Assembly: GCA_017961585.1 (NCBI GenBank)
Contig: JAGCWX010000020.1
Location: 86,310 to 150,309, forward strand
Direction: 5' to 3'
Length of the DNA stretch: 64,000 nucleotides
DNA from: Elusimicrobiaceae bacterium
GTDB lineage: Bacteria > Elusimicrobiota > Elusimicrobia > Elusimicrobiales > Elusimicrobiaceae
Shown here piece by piece: positions 54,536-61,806 of this stretch (position 1 is the stretch's first letter; every line of letters begins with the position of its first letter). The notes under the pieces are model-generated. The model saw only the letters and a program-made list of their open reading frames with translations, did not search any database and was not told where the DNA came from. A program made the position numbers and the translations under genes.

Positions 54536-55291
54536 TTATTTAGTAGTTAATTTCTGCCACAATGTTTTTTTGGATGAGGTTACAACCCCTTGCGGGGCCA
54601 GGACCCCTATTAAAATTTTCTCTTCGTTGACAACCGGCAGCAACTGCACGTGACCCGCTGCAAATATTTTCTGTGCCGCCTGCAACGTATCTTGCGGGCG
54701 CAGCGTGTGAGTGGGCTTACCCATTACGCTGCCGCACAAAGCAGACGGACTGAAGAATGCCAATTCCACCGTGCGGATAATTCCTTTTAGTTCCCCGTTT
54801 TTGCCTTGCACAAAGCACGCCAAGGGTAATTTGGGGCGCGGCAAATTTTTAAGCCGGGCTACCAAGTCCGACACTTTTTCTTCAGTACTGACAGCCACAA
54901 AATCGGTCTGCATCGCGCATCCTACGCTATCCGCAGCGAACCCGCTCGCCGCCGTCAAAAGTTCCACAAACGCCGCCGGTAACGTAGATTTCAAACGCTC
55001 CTGATAAGGCGTGGCAAATTCTTTCCACAATTTGGCGGCTTGCGGCACCTCTAAATGGGTAAGCACGTATTGGGCTTGTTTAAAAGGCAGGCGGCGCAAA
55101 ATAGCCGCTGCTTTGGCGGGCTCCATCCGGTTGAGCACCGCAATTAAACTTTGCGCTTTAAGCCCGGTTAAAAGCAATACACCTTCGTGCGTGGCCAAAG
55201 CAGCCAATGTTTGGGCGGCTTTATCCGGCGCAGCGGCAATGTATTTTTCGGTTATCAAGCGGGCTAAAGTGTTTGTTTGTTGCGGATTCAT
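54536..55291 (-). CDS. MgtE N-domain plus CBS-pair protein, no channel
   Basis: A 251-residue soluble protein. Residues about 1-125 resemble the MgtE N-terminal superhelical domain (VLNRMEPAKAAAILRRLP, QAQYVLTHLE); residues about 125-245 are two CBS motifs (QTDFVAVSTEEKVSDLVARL, HTLRPQDTLQAAQKIF, LLPVVNEEKILIGVL). The membrane channel of MgtE is missing. The domains sense Mg2+ or nucleotides in the transporter, so this may be a free regulator. TATAAT ends 6 nt before the ATG. Confidence 0.8.
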   Translation of the reverse strand: MNPQQTNTLARLITEKYIAAAPDKAAQTLAALATHEGVLLLTGLKAQSLIAVLNRMEPAKAAAILRRLPFKQAQYVLTHLEVPQAAKLWKEFATPYQERLKSTLPAAFVELLTAASGFAADSVGCAMQTDFVAVSTEEKVSDLVARLKNLPRPKLPLACFVQGKNGELKGIIRTVELAFFSPSALCGSVMGKPTHTLRPQDTLQAAQKIFAAGHVQLLPVVNEEKILIGVLAPQGVVTSSKKTLWQKLTTK

Positions 55292-55297
55292 AGTTCT

Positions 55298-55303
55298 ATT
55301 ATA
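55298..55303 (-). promoter_or_regulatory. -10 box of leaderless MgtE-N/CBS gene
   Basis: TATAAT, 6 nt (AGAACT), ATG at 55291. Confidence 0.68.
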
Positions 55304-55328
55304 AAAATTTCAGCGGCGTGTGCCAACG

Positions 55329-55571
55329 TTATTTTTGTTTTTTACTTCTCAAAATGCGTTTCCCTACTACGTCTGTGGCTTTATTTTCCAATTCGCGCAA
55401 CGTTTCCCTAAATTCATTACTCTGCGGGATAAACGTATTGCTAAGCCCCTTTTCGTTGACCACCGTCAAATTCCATCCGCCCGGTACACGCAACCAAATA
55501 TATTGCAAGCCGTCTATTGTGTACGCAAGCGTTTGGTTAAAAGACAAATTATAAATTGTTTTTTTGGACAT
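55329..55571 (-). CDS. small hypothetical protein
   Basis: An 80-residue protein of no recognised family, with a basic C-terminus (RILRSKKQK). It contains a short beta-rich centre (LQYIWLRVPGGWNLTVV) and a charged helix. AAGGAGTG lies 8-11 nt before the ATG. It is head-to-head with the AlbA_2 gene, 53 bp apart. A cytosolic binding role is possible but unsupported. Confidence 0.6.
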   Translation of the reverse strand: MSKKTIYNLSFNQTLAYTIDGLQYIWLRVPGGWNLTVVNEKGLSNTFIPQSNEFRETLRELENKATDVVGKRILRSKKQK

Positions 55572-55624
55572 GGGCTTGTCACTCCTTTAAAAATTATTAT
55601 AATAAATAAATAGGAGGGATGATT

Positions 55625-56812
55625 ATGCTTTTTCCTAAGCCGGTACATGAACTGAATTTTGAAGACGTGGTGGCTTTTTGTAAACGGGGGCTCCCGGAGA
55701 ACAAGCAGCTAGATTACAAATATATGCTGCCCAAAAATCACGAAAAATTTGCCAAGACGATTGCTTCCTTTGCCAATGCCATGGGAGGCACCATTATCGT
55801 TGGCGTGCAAGATGACAAGAACGACAAACCCGCCGCCCCTTTTGCCGGCATTGCGTATCACGAAAAAGTACGTAACAGCATAGAAGACATCATCCAAACC
55901 TATATTGACCCGATTGTATTTGTGGATGTAAACGTTTGTGTAAATAAACGTACGGACCGGATGTTTGTGGTCATTGATATTCCGCAAAGCAATTTAACCC
56001 CCCACCTGGTGGGGAAATCCAAACGGGCCTACATCCGCACGGGGCAAGCTTCCCGCCCGGAAGCCATCGTCCACCCCGACAAACTCCCCTGGCTCTTGGA
56101 TCACCGTCAAAAATCCGAACGGTTGCGCCACATTTTGTATGACAAGGCAGAAAGCCACTTTGCCAACTACCTTAAAACGTGTACCGTCTCTGCCACCGGG
56201 GAAAGCATTAGTACGCTTTCGCTGGTGCCGATGTACCCGCAGGAACCTTTAACCGATTATAGACAAGTACCGCAGTTAGCGGCGGCATCCTCGGCAAAGG
56301 CACCGTATGGGGTGATGTCCAACCCCAAGTATCCGCTTAAACCTGTGCAAGACGGAATTGCCGTCATTTCCAACGAGCGCGGCGTGTACAAGATGACGGA
56401 ATTTAACGCCTACGGCCTGGTGATGAACAAACAAGTGGCCTCTCACGATGAAATGGTAAACGGGCACGTATCGCAAACGTTGCGCGTGGAAACGCTGGGG
56501 CAAAATTTGGTGCTGTTTTTGGAAACTGCCCGCAAATTTTTGGAAAAAATTTCCTTCGGCGGGCCGCTGATGTTCCGCTTTAAAATTTCCAACACACGTG
56601 GCAAACGGGCTCTATTTGGCAAACAGCAAGCCACCGTTTTGGAAGATTATTTACGCCTGGACCGTAACTTATTCTTGACCGATTTACAAACCGGTGCGCC
56701 GGAATTGTTAGAGAACATTTTGCACGAGGCCGCCTGGTCCTTGGGGTTGCAAATTGAGCTCCAACAAATCCGCGAGCTGATTCACCAATACACACAGGAA
56801 ATTGAACCATGA
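55625..56812 (+). CDS. AlbA_2 (Schlafen-like) domain protein
   Basis: A 395-residue protein with an N-terminal AlbA_2 domain (about residues 15-150): ENKQLDYKYMLP, ASFANAMGGTIIVGVQDD, SIEDIIQTYIDPIVFVDV, KSKRAYIRTGQASRPE. AlbA_2 domains occur in putative transcription regulators and in some RNA-cleaving or defence proteins; the C-terminal 240 residues match nothing I recognise. The ATG at 55625 is preferred over one at 55619, because AGGAGG abuts the earlier codon. The stop overlaps the next pilin start (ATGA). Confidence 0.8.
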   Translation: MLFPKPVHELNFEDVVAFCKRGLPENKQLDYKYMLPKNHEKFAKTIASFANAMGGTIIVGVQDDKNDKPAAPFAGIAYHEKVRNSIEDIIQTYIDPIVFVDVNVCVNKRTDRMFVVIDIPQSNLTPHLVGKSKRAYIRTGQASRPEAIVHPDKLPWLLDHRQKSERLRHILYDKAESHFANYLKTCTVSATGESISTLSLVPMYPQEPLTDYRQVPQLAAASSAKAPYGVMSNPKYPLKPVQDGIAVISNERGVYKMTEFNAYGLVMNKQVASHDEMVNGHVSQTLRVETLGQNLVLFLETARKFLEKISFGGPLMFRFKISNTRGKRALFGKQQATVLEDYLRLDRNLFLTDLQTGAPELLENILHEAAWSLGLQIELQQIRELIHQYTQEIEP

Positions 56813-57267
56813 AACACGGATACACACTGCTGGAATTATTAGTTGTAGTACTGATCATCGGCATTTTAAGTGCCGTGGCGTTGCCGTACTATTTTAACAC
56901 GGTAGAAAATGCCCGAAACGTAGAACTTAAAATATTTTGGGGCTCTCAAAAAAATTATGCCGCAGGCAAGCAATTTACCGAGGAAGAATTAACCAAACAC
57001 AATGCCCGGTTGCAAAACGCAGGGCTTAAAAATTTTACGGCACAAATTGTTTGCCGGGAAGGAGCGCCCGAAGGAACCCCGTGCTACGAAGTGGTATTCA
57101 CCCGCAACGCCAATGCAGCTGCGCAGTATCAAATTACGTCGGTGAATAATTTTAGGGCGCTGGCTTGCATTCCGTCCAACGCGTTGGGAACCAGTTTTTG
57201 CAAAGCGCGCGCCAAGCCGAACGGTAAAATCAAAATCGGCGAAGATGACGCCTACCTAATCCACTAA
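56809..57267 (+). CDS. type IV pilin-like protein (pilin 6)
   Basis: A 152-residue product beginning MKHG|YTLLELLVVVLIIG, with Tyr at +1 instead of Phe and Glu at +5. Helix ends ILSAVALPYYFNTV. Head cysteines are in IVCREG, TPCYE, LACIPS and SFCKA. It overlaps the AlbA_2 stop by 4 nt, so it depends on that gene for translation, unlike the other pilins. The stop overlaps the convergent smpB stop by 4 bp. Confidence 0.85.
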   Translation: MKHGYTLLELLVVVLIIGILSAVALPYYFNTVENARNVELKIFWGSQKNYAAGKQFTEEELTKHNARLQNAGLKNFTAQIVCREGAPEGTPCYEVVFTRNANAAAQYQITSVNNFRALACIPSNALGTSFCKARAKPNGKIKIGEDDAYLIH

Positions 57268-57734
57268 AATTTGATGCGGTTTTTGAACTGCTGTTCCATG
57301 TCGCGGTTGAGGTCTTTTTTCTTGAGCGAGTCGCGCTTGTCGTAGGTATGTTTCCCTTTGGCCAGGGCCAGTTTTAACTTTGCCCAACCGTTTTTGAAGT
57401 ACACCTCTAAGGGAACTAAAGCGTAGCCCTTAATTTCGGCCTTGGATTCCAATTTGCGCAGCTCTTTTTTGGTTAGAAGCAAACGGCGCGGGCGCGTCGG
57501 CTCTACTTCTACTGCCGAATTGAATTTATAGGGCTTAATGTGCATTTGATACACGCGGGCTTGGCCGTTTTCCACACGCACAAAACTCCCCTCCAAGCTG
57601 AGCTCTTTTTGGCGCAGGGATTTCACCTCGGCGCCTAGTAATTCCAGCCCGGCTTGGTACGTATCTTCAATAAAATAATCGTGGTAGGCCTTACGGTTGG
57701 TGCATACCACTAACACACTTTCTTTCTTCGGCAT
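57264..57734 (-). CDS. smpB: tmRNA-binding protein SmpB
   Basis: A 156-residue SmpB: NRKAYHDYFIEDTYQAGLELLGAEVKSLR, SLEGSFVRVENG, NIHIKPY-like MHIKPYKF, RPRRLLLTKKEL, and the basic tail ending DMEQQFKNRIKF. It delivers tmRNA to stalled ribosomes. The ATG at 57734 gives the standard length; a GTG 60 nt upstream lies in a repeat element and is rejected. TATAAT ends 6 nt upstream. Confidence 0.95.
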   Translation of the reverse strand: MPKKESVLVVCTNRKAYHDYFIEDTYQAGLELLGAEVKSLRQKELSLEGSFVRVENGQARVYQMHIKPYKFNSAVEVEPTRPRRLLLTKKELRKLESKAEIKGYALVPLEVYFKNGWAKLKLALAKGKHTYDKRDSLKKKDLNRDMEQQFKNRIKF

Positions 57735-57740
57735 AGGTAT

Positions 57741-57746
57741 ATTATA
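57741..57746 (-). promoter_or_regulatory. -10 box of leaderless smpB
   Basis: TGC-TATAAT, 6 nt (ATACCT), ATG at 57734. Confidence 0.68.
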
Positions 57747-57789
57747 GCAAAAGAGAAAAGAAACAAAGCCACGAAGTATAAAAAGAGAT

Positions 57790-57887
57790 GTCACCCTGAA
57801 CTTGATTCAGGGTCTTCCACGCCCCGCTGTTGCTGTGTCGTTACGTAATAACATACGTGGAAGATTCCGTATCAAGTACACAATGAC
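57790..57887. repeat. GTCA...TGAC repeat element A
   Basis: 98 bp: left arm GTCACCCTGAACTTGATTCA with a CCTGAA/TTCAGG hairpin, CTTCCACG, centre, then CGTGGAAG and a second hairpin arm ending AATGAC. Lies between divergent smpB and hydG. Confidence 0.85.
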
Positions 57888-57905
57888 ACTTTATCTATAA
57901 AGTGG

Positions 57906-57911
57906 TAAAAT
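57906..57911 (+). promoter_or_regulatory. -10 box of hydG
   Basis: TGG-TAAAAT, 7 nt to the ATG at 57919; no ribosome site. Confidence 0.6.
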
Positions 57912-57918
57912 ATAGTAT

Positions 57919-59301
57919 ATGATTATCCATGACCAAGAACTTCAAAAATCCTTAGAAAAAGGCAAATCTTACACGGACGCCGACGTCGCCCGCATTTTGG
58001 CCAAAGCCAAAGAATTAAAAGGAATTTCCTTAGAAGAAGCCGCCGTTTTGCTCAATTTAACCGACCGCAAACTTTTGGACCAATTGTTTGATACGGCCAA
58101 ATACGTCAAAGAAGCCATTTACGGTAACCGGATTGTACTCTTTGCCCCTTTATATATATCCAACATTTGCACCAACGAGTGCGTGTATTGCGCGTTCCGC
58201 AAATCCAATACGGCGCTTAAACGCCACGCCAGCACGCGCGAAGAAATCCACCAGGAAGTCACCGCGCTGTTGCAGCAAGGCCACAAGCGTATTTTGATGG
58301 TAGCCGGCGAGGCCTACCCCGGCGGCGGGCTGCAATATGTCTATGACTCTATTGCCGCTATTTACGAAACCCGCTGGAACGGCCAAAACATCCGCCGCGT
58401 GAACGTAAACATCGCCCCGCTGACCGAGCCCGAATTTGAAGAACTCAAAAAGTGCGGTATCGGCACGTATCAGCTTTTTCAAGAAACGTACCACAAAGAA
58501 ACGTATGAAAAACTACACCTGGCCGGGGCCAAGAAGGATTACCAATTCCGCCTGGACGCCATGGACCGCGCCCTGCAAGCCGGGATTAACGACGTGGGCA
58601 TCGGGCCGCTTTTGGGCTTGTATGACCACAAATACGAGATTTTGGCCACGCTGGAGCACTCGTGGTATTTGGATCAAAAATACGGTGTAGGGCCGCATAC
58701 CATTTCCATCCCGCGTATTGAACCGGCGGAAGGGAGCGAGTTTAGCAAACATCCCAATGATGAACTGACCGACGACGAATTTAAGCAGTGCATTGCCGTG
58801 TTGCGCCTGGCTGTGCCGTACACAGGTATCATTTTAAGCACGCGCGAACGCCCCGATATGCGCAACGCTTGCTTGGAGTTGGGTGTATCGCAAATTTCCG
58901 CCGCGTCCCGCGTCAACCCGGGTGGCTATTCCTACGATAAAGACAACGGCAGCCAATTCACGCTGACCGACGAACGCACCCTGGCACAAGTAATTGATGC
59001 CGTGGTGGATGCCAAGCACATGCCGTCTTTCTGCACGGGTTGCTACCGCTTGGGCCGCGTGGGAAAAGATTTTATGGATATGGCCAAGCCGGGACTAATT
59101 AAAACCCACTGTTTACCCAACGCCATGTTCACATTTGCCGAATACTTGGAGGACTTTGCCCCCGCCCCGCTTAAGGCCAAGGGGTATGCGCTAATTGGGT
59201 CCACCGCCAAAGAGGCCTTTGCAGAGGGTACGCCGATCCGCAAAATGATTGACGAGAATTTGGCCAAGATCAAATCCGGCAAACGGGATCTGTATTTCTA
59301 A
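57919..59301 (+). CDS. hydG: [FeFe]-hydrogenase maturase HydG
   Basis: A 460-residue radical-SAM enzyme. The SAM cluster motif CTNECVYC lies at about residues 84-91; GIGTYQLFQETYH, GVGPHTISIPRIEPA, VPYTGIILSTRERP follow; the second-cluster cysteines are CTGC near 372-375 and C in THCLPNA near 397. Together these identify HydG, which cleaves tyrosine to CO and cyanide for the hydrogenase H-cluster, and not ThiH, which lacks the C-terminal cysteines. hydE and hydF are not in the window. It implies that the cell makes an [FeFe] hydrogenase. Confidence 0.92.
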   Translation: MIIHDQELQKSLEKGKSYTDADVARILAKAKELKGISLEEAAVLLNLTDRKLLDQLFDTAKYVKEAIYGNRIVLFAPLYISNICTNECVYCAFRKSNTALKRHASTREEIHQEVTALLQQGHKRILMVAGEAYPGGGLQYVYDSIAAIYETRWNGQNIRRVNVNIAPLTEPEFEELKKCGIGTYQLFQETYHKETYEKLHLAGAKKDYQFRLDAMDRALQAGINDVGIGPLLGLYDHKYEILATLEHSWYLDQKYGVGPHTISIPRIEPAEGSEFSKHPNDELTDDEFKQCIAVLRLAVPYTGIILSTRERPDMRNACLELGVSQISAASRVNPGGYSYDKDNGSQFTLTDERTLAQVIDAVVDAKHMPSFCTGCYRLGRVGKDFMDMAKPGLIKTHCLPNAMFTFAEYLEDFAPAPLKAKGYALIGSTAKEAFAEGTPIRKMIDENLAKIKSGKRDLYF

Positions 59302-59313
59302 ACAATATAGGGC

Positions 59314-59412
59314 GTCATTCCTAAATTGATTTGGAATCTTCCGCGCACTGCCGTTGGGCCGTCTCCGGCATAACAACCAGCGTTGAAGATCCTGAATCAA
59401 GTTCAGGATGAC
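59314..59412. repeat. GTCA...TGAC repeat element B
   Basis: 99 bp between hydG and the GIY-YIG gene. Left arm GTCATTCCTAAATTGATTTG, right arm ending TTCAGGATGAC. Its right arm (59381-59412) is the inverted partner of the arm after the GIY-YIG gene. Confidence 0.85.
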
Positions 59413-59423
59413 TTCATTTTTGT

Positions 59424-59429
59424 TATACT
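59424..59429 (+). promoter_or_regulatory. extended -10 of leaderless GIY-YIG gene
   Basis: TGT-TATACT, 6 nt (ACCTCT), ATG at 59436. The corresponding -35 zone falls inside the arm of repeat B. Confidence 0.6.
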
Positions 59430-59435
59430 ACCTCT

Positions 59436-59720
59436 ATGCAAGCATTTGTTTACATACTCACTAACCGAACGAATGACGTACTATACATTGGCGTAACGAA
59501 TGACTTAACCCGTCGCATATATGAACATAAAACCCATACATTTCCCGGGTTCACCCGCAATTATAACATCGTCAAACTTGTATATGTAGAATCCTGTAAT
59601 AATATTGTAGACGCCATACGAAGAGAAAAGCAATTAAAGGCCTGGCGTCGCACCTGGAAACGTGAGCTGATTACCAGTCAAAACCCACGCTGGCAAGATT
59701 TAGCCCCAGATATACCATAA
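59436..59720 (+). CDS. GIY-YIG family nuclease-like protein
   Basis: A 94-residue single-domain protein of the URI/GIY-YIG family: FVYILTNRTND, VLYIGVTNDLTRRIYEHK (the IY and Y.G signature with the catalytic Arg in TRR), KLVYVE with a following catalytic-type Glu in IRREKQLKAWRR. GIY-YIG domains cut DNA. Stand-alone members are common but their role is unknown. The gene is flanked by repeat arms on both sides, which suggests a functional or mobility link. Confidence 0.9.
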   Translation: MQAFVYILTNRTNDVLYIGVTNDLTRRIYEHKTHTFPGFTRNYNIVKLVYVESCNNIVDAIRREKQLKAWRRTWKRELITSQNPRWQDLAPDIP

Positions 59721-59721
59721 A

Positions 59722-59760
59722 GTCACCCTGAACTTGATTCAGCATCTTCCACGCACGCCG
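59722..59760. repeat. half repeat element C1
   Basis: Left arm only: GTCACCCTGAACTTGATTCA, then CATCTTCCACGCACGCCG. It begins 1 bp after the GIY-YIG stop and shares CCACGCACGCCG with element C2. Confidence 0.8.
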
Positions 59761-59775
59761 TTTATAAAAAGGGAT

Positions 59776-59871
59776 GTCACCCTGAACTTGATTCAGGGTC
59801 TTCCACGCACGCCGTTGTCGTCCCTTGCGCAACAACACACGTGGAAGATTCCAAATCAAGTTTGGAATGAC
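59776..59871. repeat. GTCA...TGAC repeat element C2
   Basis: 96 bp, complete, with both arms: GTCACCCTGAACTTGATTCA...CGTGGAAGATTCC...GGAATGAC. Confidence 0.85.
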
Positions 59872-59898
59872 CTTTTTTACTATTAGAAAGACAAAGAC

Positions 59899-59925
59899 AA
59901 AAACCCCCCGCCGTAGCGGGGGGTG
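59899..59925 (-). terminator. terminator after porin
   Basis: CCCCCCGC/GCGGGGGG stem with T5 on the minus strand. Confidence 0.85.
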
Positions 59926-59947
59926 TATTCATTCTAATAACGTTGAA

Positions 59948-61195
59948 TTAGAATTTAATTAACATGCCGATTTGACCTTTGAAGTTATCGGGGGTTTCAA
60001 ACCAACCGGCAGTCGGGGTTACATCATATTTTTCGTTTTTGGTGTATTTGGCATAACCAATACCGGCAAACAATTGCACATATTCGTTGTGGTTGTATTT
60101 GGCGGTTAAGTCAGCTTCATACGTAGTGGCATGACCGGTGCGAGCTTGGAAAGCATAGCCGTCCAAGGCGAACACCCATTTTTCAAACGGTTTGAAGTCC
60201 AAACCGACGTTGTACATGCGTACACCATTGTCGCTGTAGTCCCAAATACCATCACCACCAATGTAGTGACCAATTAACAAGCCGGGAGTATAGTTGCCCA
60301 TAGCTTCGAAGCCTTGTTTGGCATACAAGAAAGTACCGCGAGCGGTTACCGCTTCGATATCAGCAGCCACATCAGCTTTTACCATGTAGCCGGTATCTTT
60401 GTGTTCTTTTACCAAGCGATGACCGCCAAAGTTGCGGGCATATTCAGCGCTGGCGCGAACAGCTTCTACGTTCATGTTGACTTTAGCACCGTAGAAACCG
60501 GAGTGTTGATCTTCATCAGCGGCGAGAGCATCACCGCGAGCAACTATATCATAACCATATACTTGGGCATTCAAGTTGTCGGTGATGTTCATTCTGAAGT
60601 CAGCACCGTACAAGTCAAAGGTTGCTTCAGCACCGGAAATGTAGTTGTGATCGGCAATTCTACCGGCAATAGCGGTGAAGGTTTTTACGTCATCGCTATA
60701 GACCAATTTGGCCGCATCGATAGACGGAGCATAACCGTTACCGTTGGGTTCATAATCGCCATAATTCCAGAAGTTTTGTTCGGCGTTGTAGTGGTTCGGA
60801 CCAATGTACATTACGGCGCTATCTTCATCACCGTAGAATTGGCGACCGACGGTTAAGTCAAACGCGCAGAACAAGTTATGCAACACTACGTTTGCATTTA
60901 CTAATTTAACTTGATCCCAATAGTGGTCAAGATTTTTGCCTTCGTTATCGGCATCGTCACCCCAGTGGTCGGCATATTGGAACATTAAGTTGGCGGTTAC
61001 GTCTTCTACGAGTTCCGCAGAAAGACCGGCTAACACACGAGTGTTAACACCGCTGTTGTAATCTTGGAACTGATTGTGATGTACATCACTGGCGATGGTT
61101 TGGATTTCGCCTTTCACTTCAACGTTACTAAGTACAGTTGCGCTGACAGGCCACGCTAAAGTCATGGCAAACAGCACGCCTAATAGTTTCTTCAT
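59948..61195 (-). CDS. porin-like outer-membrane beta-barrel protein
   Basis: A 415-residue protein with a signal peptide (cut after VSA, about residue 19), alternating amphipathic strands throughout, and a C-terminal phenylalanine (MLIKF), as outer-membrane barrels have. It contains Asp/Tyr-rich loops such as QYADHWGDDADNEGKN. It resembles alginate-export or general porins but no family is certain. AGGAGG upstream, biased codons and a strong terminator suggest high expression. Substrate unknown. Confidence 0.75.
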   Translation of the reverse strand: MKKLLGVLFAMTLAWPVSATVLSNVEVKGEIQTIASDVHHNQFQDYNSGVNTRVLAGLSAELVEDVTANLMFQYADHWGDDADNEGKNLDHYWDQVKLVNANVVLHNLFCAFDLTVGRQFYGDEDSAVMYIGPNHYNAEQNFWNYGDYEPNGNGYAPSIDAAKLVYSDDVKTFTAIAGRIADHNYISGAEATFDLYGADFRMNITDNLNAQVYGYDIVARGDALAADEDQHSGFYGAKVNMNVEAVRASAEYARNFGGHRLVKEHKDTGYMVKADVAADIEAVTARGTFLYAKQGFEAMGNYTPGLLIGHYIGGDGIWDYSDNGVRMYNVGLDFKPFEKWVFALDGYAFQARTGHATTYEADLTAKYNHNEYVQLFAGIGYAKYTKNEKYDVTPTAGWFETPDNFKGQIGMLIKF

Positions 61196-61224
61196 GAATA
61201 CTCCTCCTGTTTAATATATACTCC

Positions 61225-61260
61225 CTACAGTTCTATTAAAACTTATTTTGCAACCCCCCC
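61225..61260 (-). promoter_or_regulatory. possible porin promoter with G7 tract
   Basis: On the minus strand TTGCGG, 18-bp spacer beginning with the rest of a G7 run, then TTTAAT, followed by a leader with AGGAGG. The match is moderate. Confidence 0.35.
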
Positions 61261-61283
61261 GCAAGATTTTTTTAAAATTTTAC

Positions 61284-61312
61284 TTGACAGAAAAGTTTTT
61301 AAGTGGTATTAT
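61284..61312 (+). promoter_or_regulatory. near-consensus promoter without a coding gene
   Basis: TTGACA (61284-61289), 17-bp spacer, TATTAT (61307-61312). It points right into the repeat array; no real coding region follows within 440 bp. Confidence 0.55.
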
Positions 61313-61371
61313 TTTGCATTTTTTGGGCGGTAGGAAGGCGCTCTCTTGCACAAAAAGTATTGAAAAAATGT

Positions 61372-61495
61372 GTCATCCCCGAAGGTCGCTGTCGAGGATC
61401 TTCCTTCTGCTCATTCCCAACATTTAACGTCCGGCCCTGTACTAATTTGCGAAAACGGATGCGGGAGATTCCCAACAAAAACTTTTGGGAATGAC
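61372..61495. repeat. GTCA...TGAC repeat element D
   Basis: 124 bp. Begins GTCATCCCCGAAGGTCG, ends TTTTGGGAATGACACTTTAT. The arms differ in sequence from E1/E2 but keep the ends and layout. Confidence 0.7.
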
Positions 61496-61520
61496 ACTTT
61501 ATAGTCTTTATAAAAGGGGC

Positions 61521-61617
61521 GTCACCCTGAACTTGATTCAGGGTCTTCCACGTAGGCCGTTGGTCGTCCCTTGCGTAACTACAAGCGTTGAAGATTCCGT
61601 ATCAAGTACGGAATGAC
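61521..61617. repeat. GTCA...TGAC repeat element E1
   Basis: 97 bp, complete. Left arm with CCTGAACTTGATTCAGG, right arm with ATTCCGTATCAAGTACGG and TGAC. Confidence 0.9.
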
Positions 61618-61642
61618 ACTTTATAGTCTTTATAAAAGGGGC

Positions 61643-61739
61643 GTCACCCTGAACTTGATTCAGGGTCTTCAACGTAGGCCGTTGGTCGTCCCTTGCGTAA
61701 CTACAAGCGTTGAAGATTCCGTGTCAAGTACACAATGAC
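61643..61739. repeat. GTCA...TGAC repeat element E2
   Basis: 97 bp, near-identical to E1, in tandem with a 122-bp period. The 25-bp linker ACTTTATAGTCTTTATAAAA is the same before both copies. Confidence 0.9.
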
Positions 61740-61755
61740 ACTTTATTCCCAAGAT

Positions 61756-61784
61756 AAAAAGCCCCGGGCCAAATGCCCGGGGCT
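61756..61784 (-). terminator. terminator after AGCS symporter
   Basis: AGCCCCGGGC/GCCCGGGGCT stem with T5 on the minus strand. Confidence 0.85.
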
Positions 61785-61806
61785 ACTTACCTAATTATAT
61801 CAATCT

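Larger units (their letters stand above)
59381..59753 (+). mobile_element. possible unit: GIY-YIG gene between inverted arms
   Basis: The right arm of element B (59381-59412) and the arm at 59722-59753 are inverted repeats with 29 of 32 bases matching; both present GTCA/TGAC towards the gene. The gene starts 24 bp after the first arm and stops 1 bp before the second. No target duplication is evident. Mobility is inference. Confidence 0.4.
61196..61806. other. 610-bp intergenic region
   Basis: It holds the porin leader, a right-facing near-consensus promoter, three consecutive repeat elements (D, E1, E2) and the AGCS terminator. I see no supported coding gene; a 63-codon frame at 61303 is mostly repeat sequence. 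Confidence 0.7.

Noticed and set aside
57735..57794. GTG start giving a 20-residue longer SmpB
   Set aside because: The extension overlaps the promoter and repeat element A; the ATG at 57734 gives the standard SmpB.
61255..61261. G7/C7 tract in the porin promoter as a phase-variable switch
   Set aside because: Seven bases is short for frequent slippage and the promoter assignment is weak; kept only as a possible promoter note.
61303..61494. 63-codon open frame after the strong orphan promoter
   Set aside because: It starts inside the promoter -10 region and is mostly repeat element D; composition does not look like a protein.
61372..61739. Possible CRISPR array from repeated units
   Set aside because: Units are about 97 bp with paired inverted arms and a constant linker, not short repeats with unique spacers; no cas genes.
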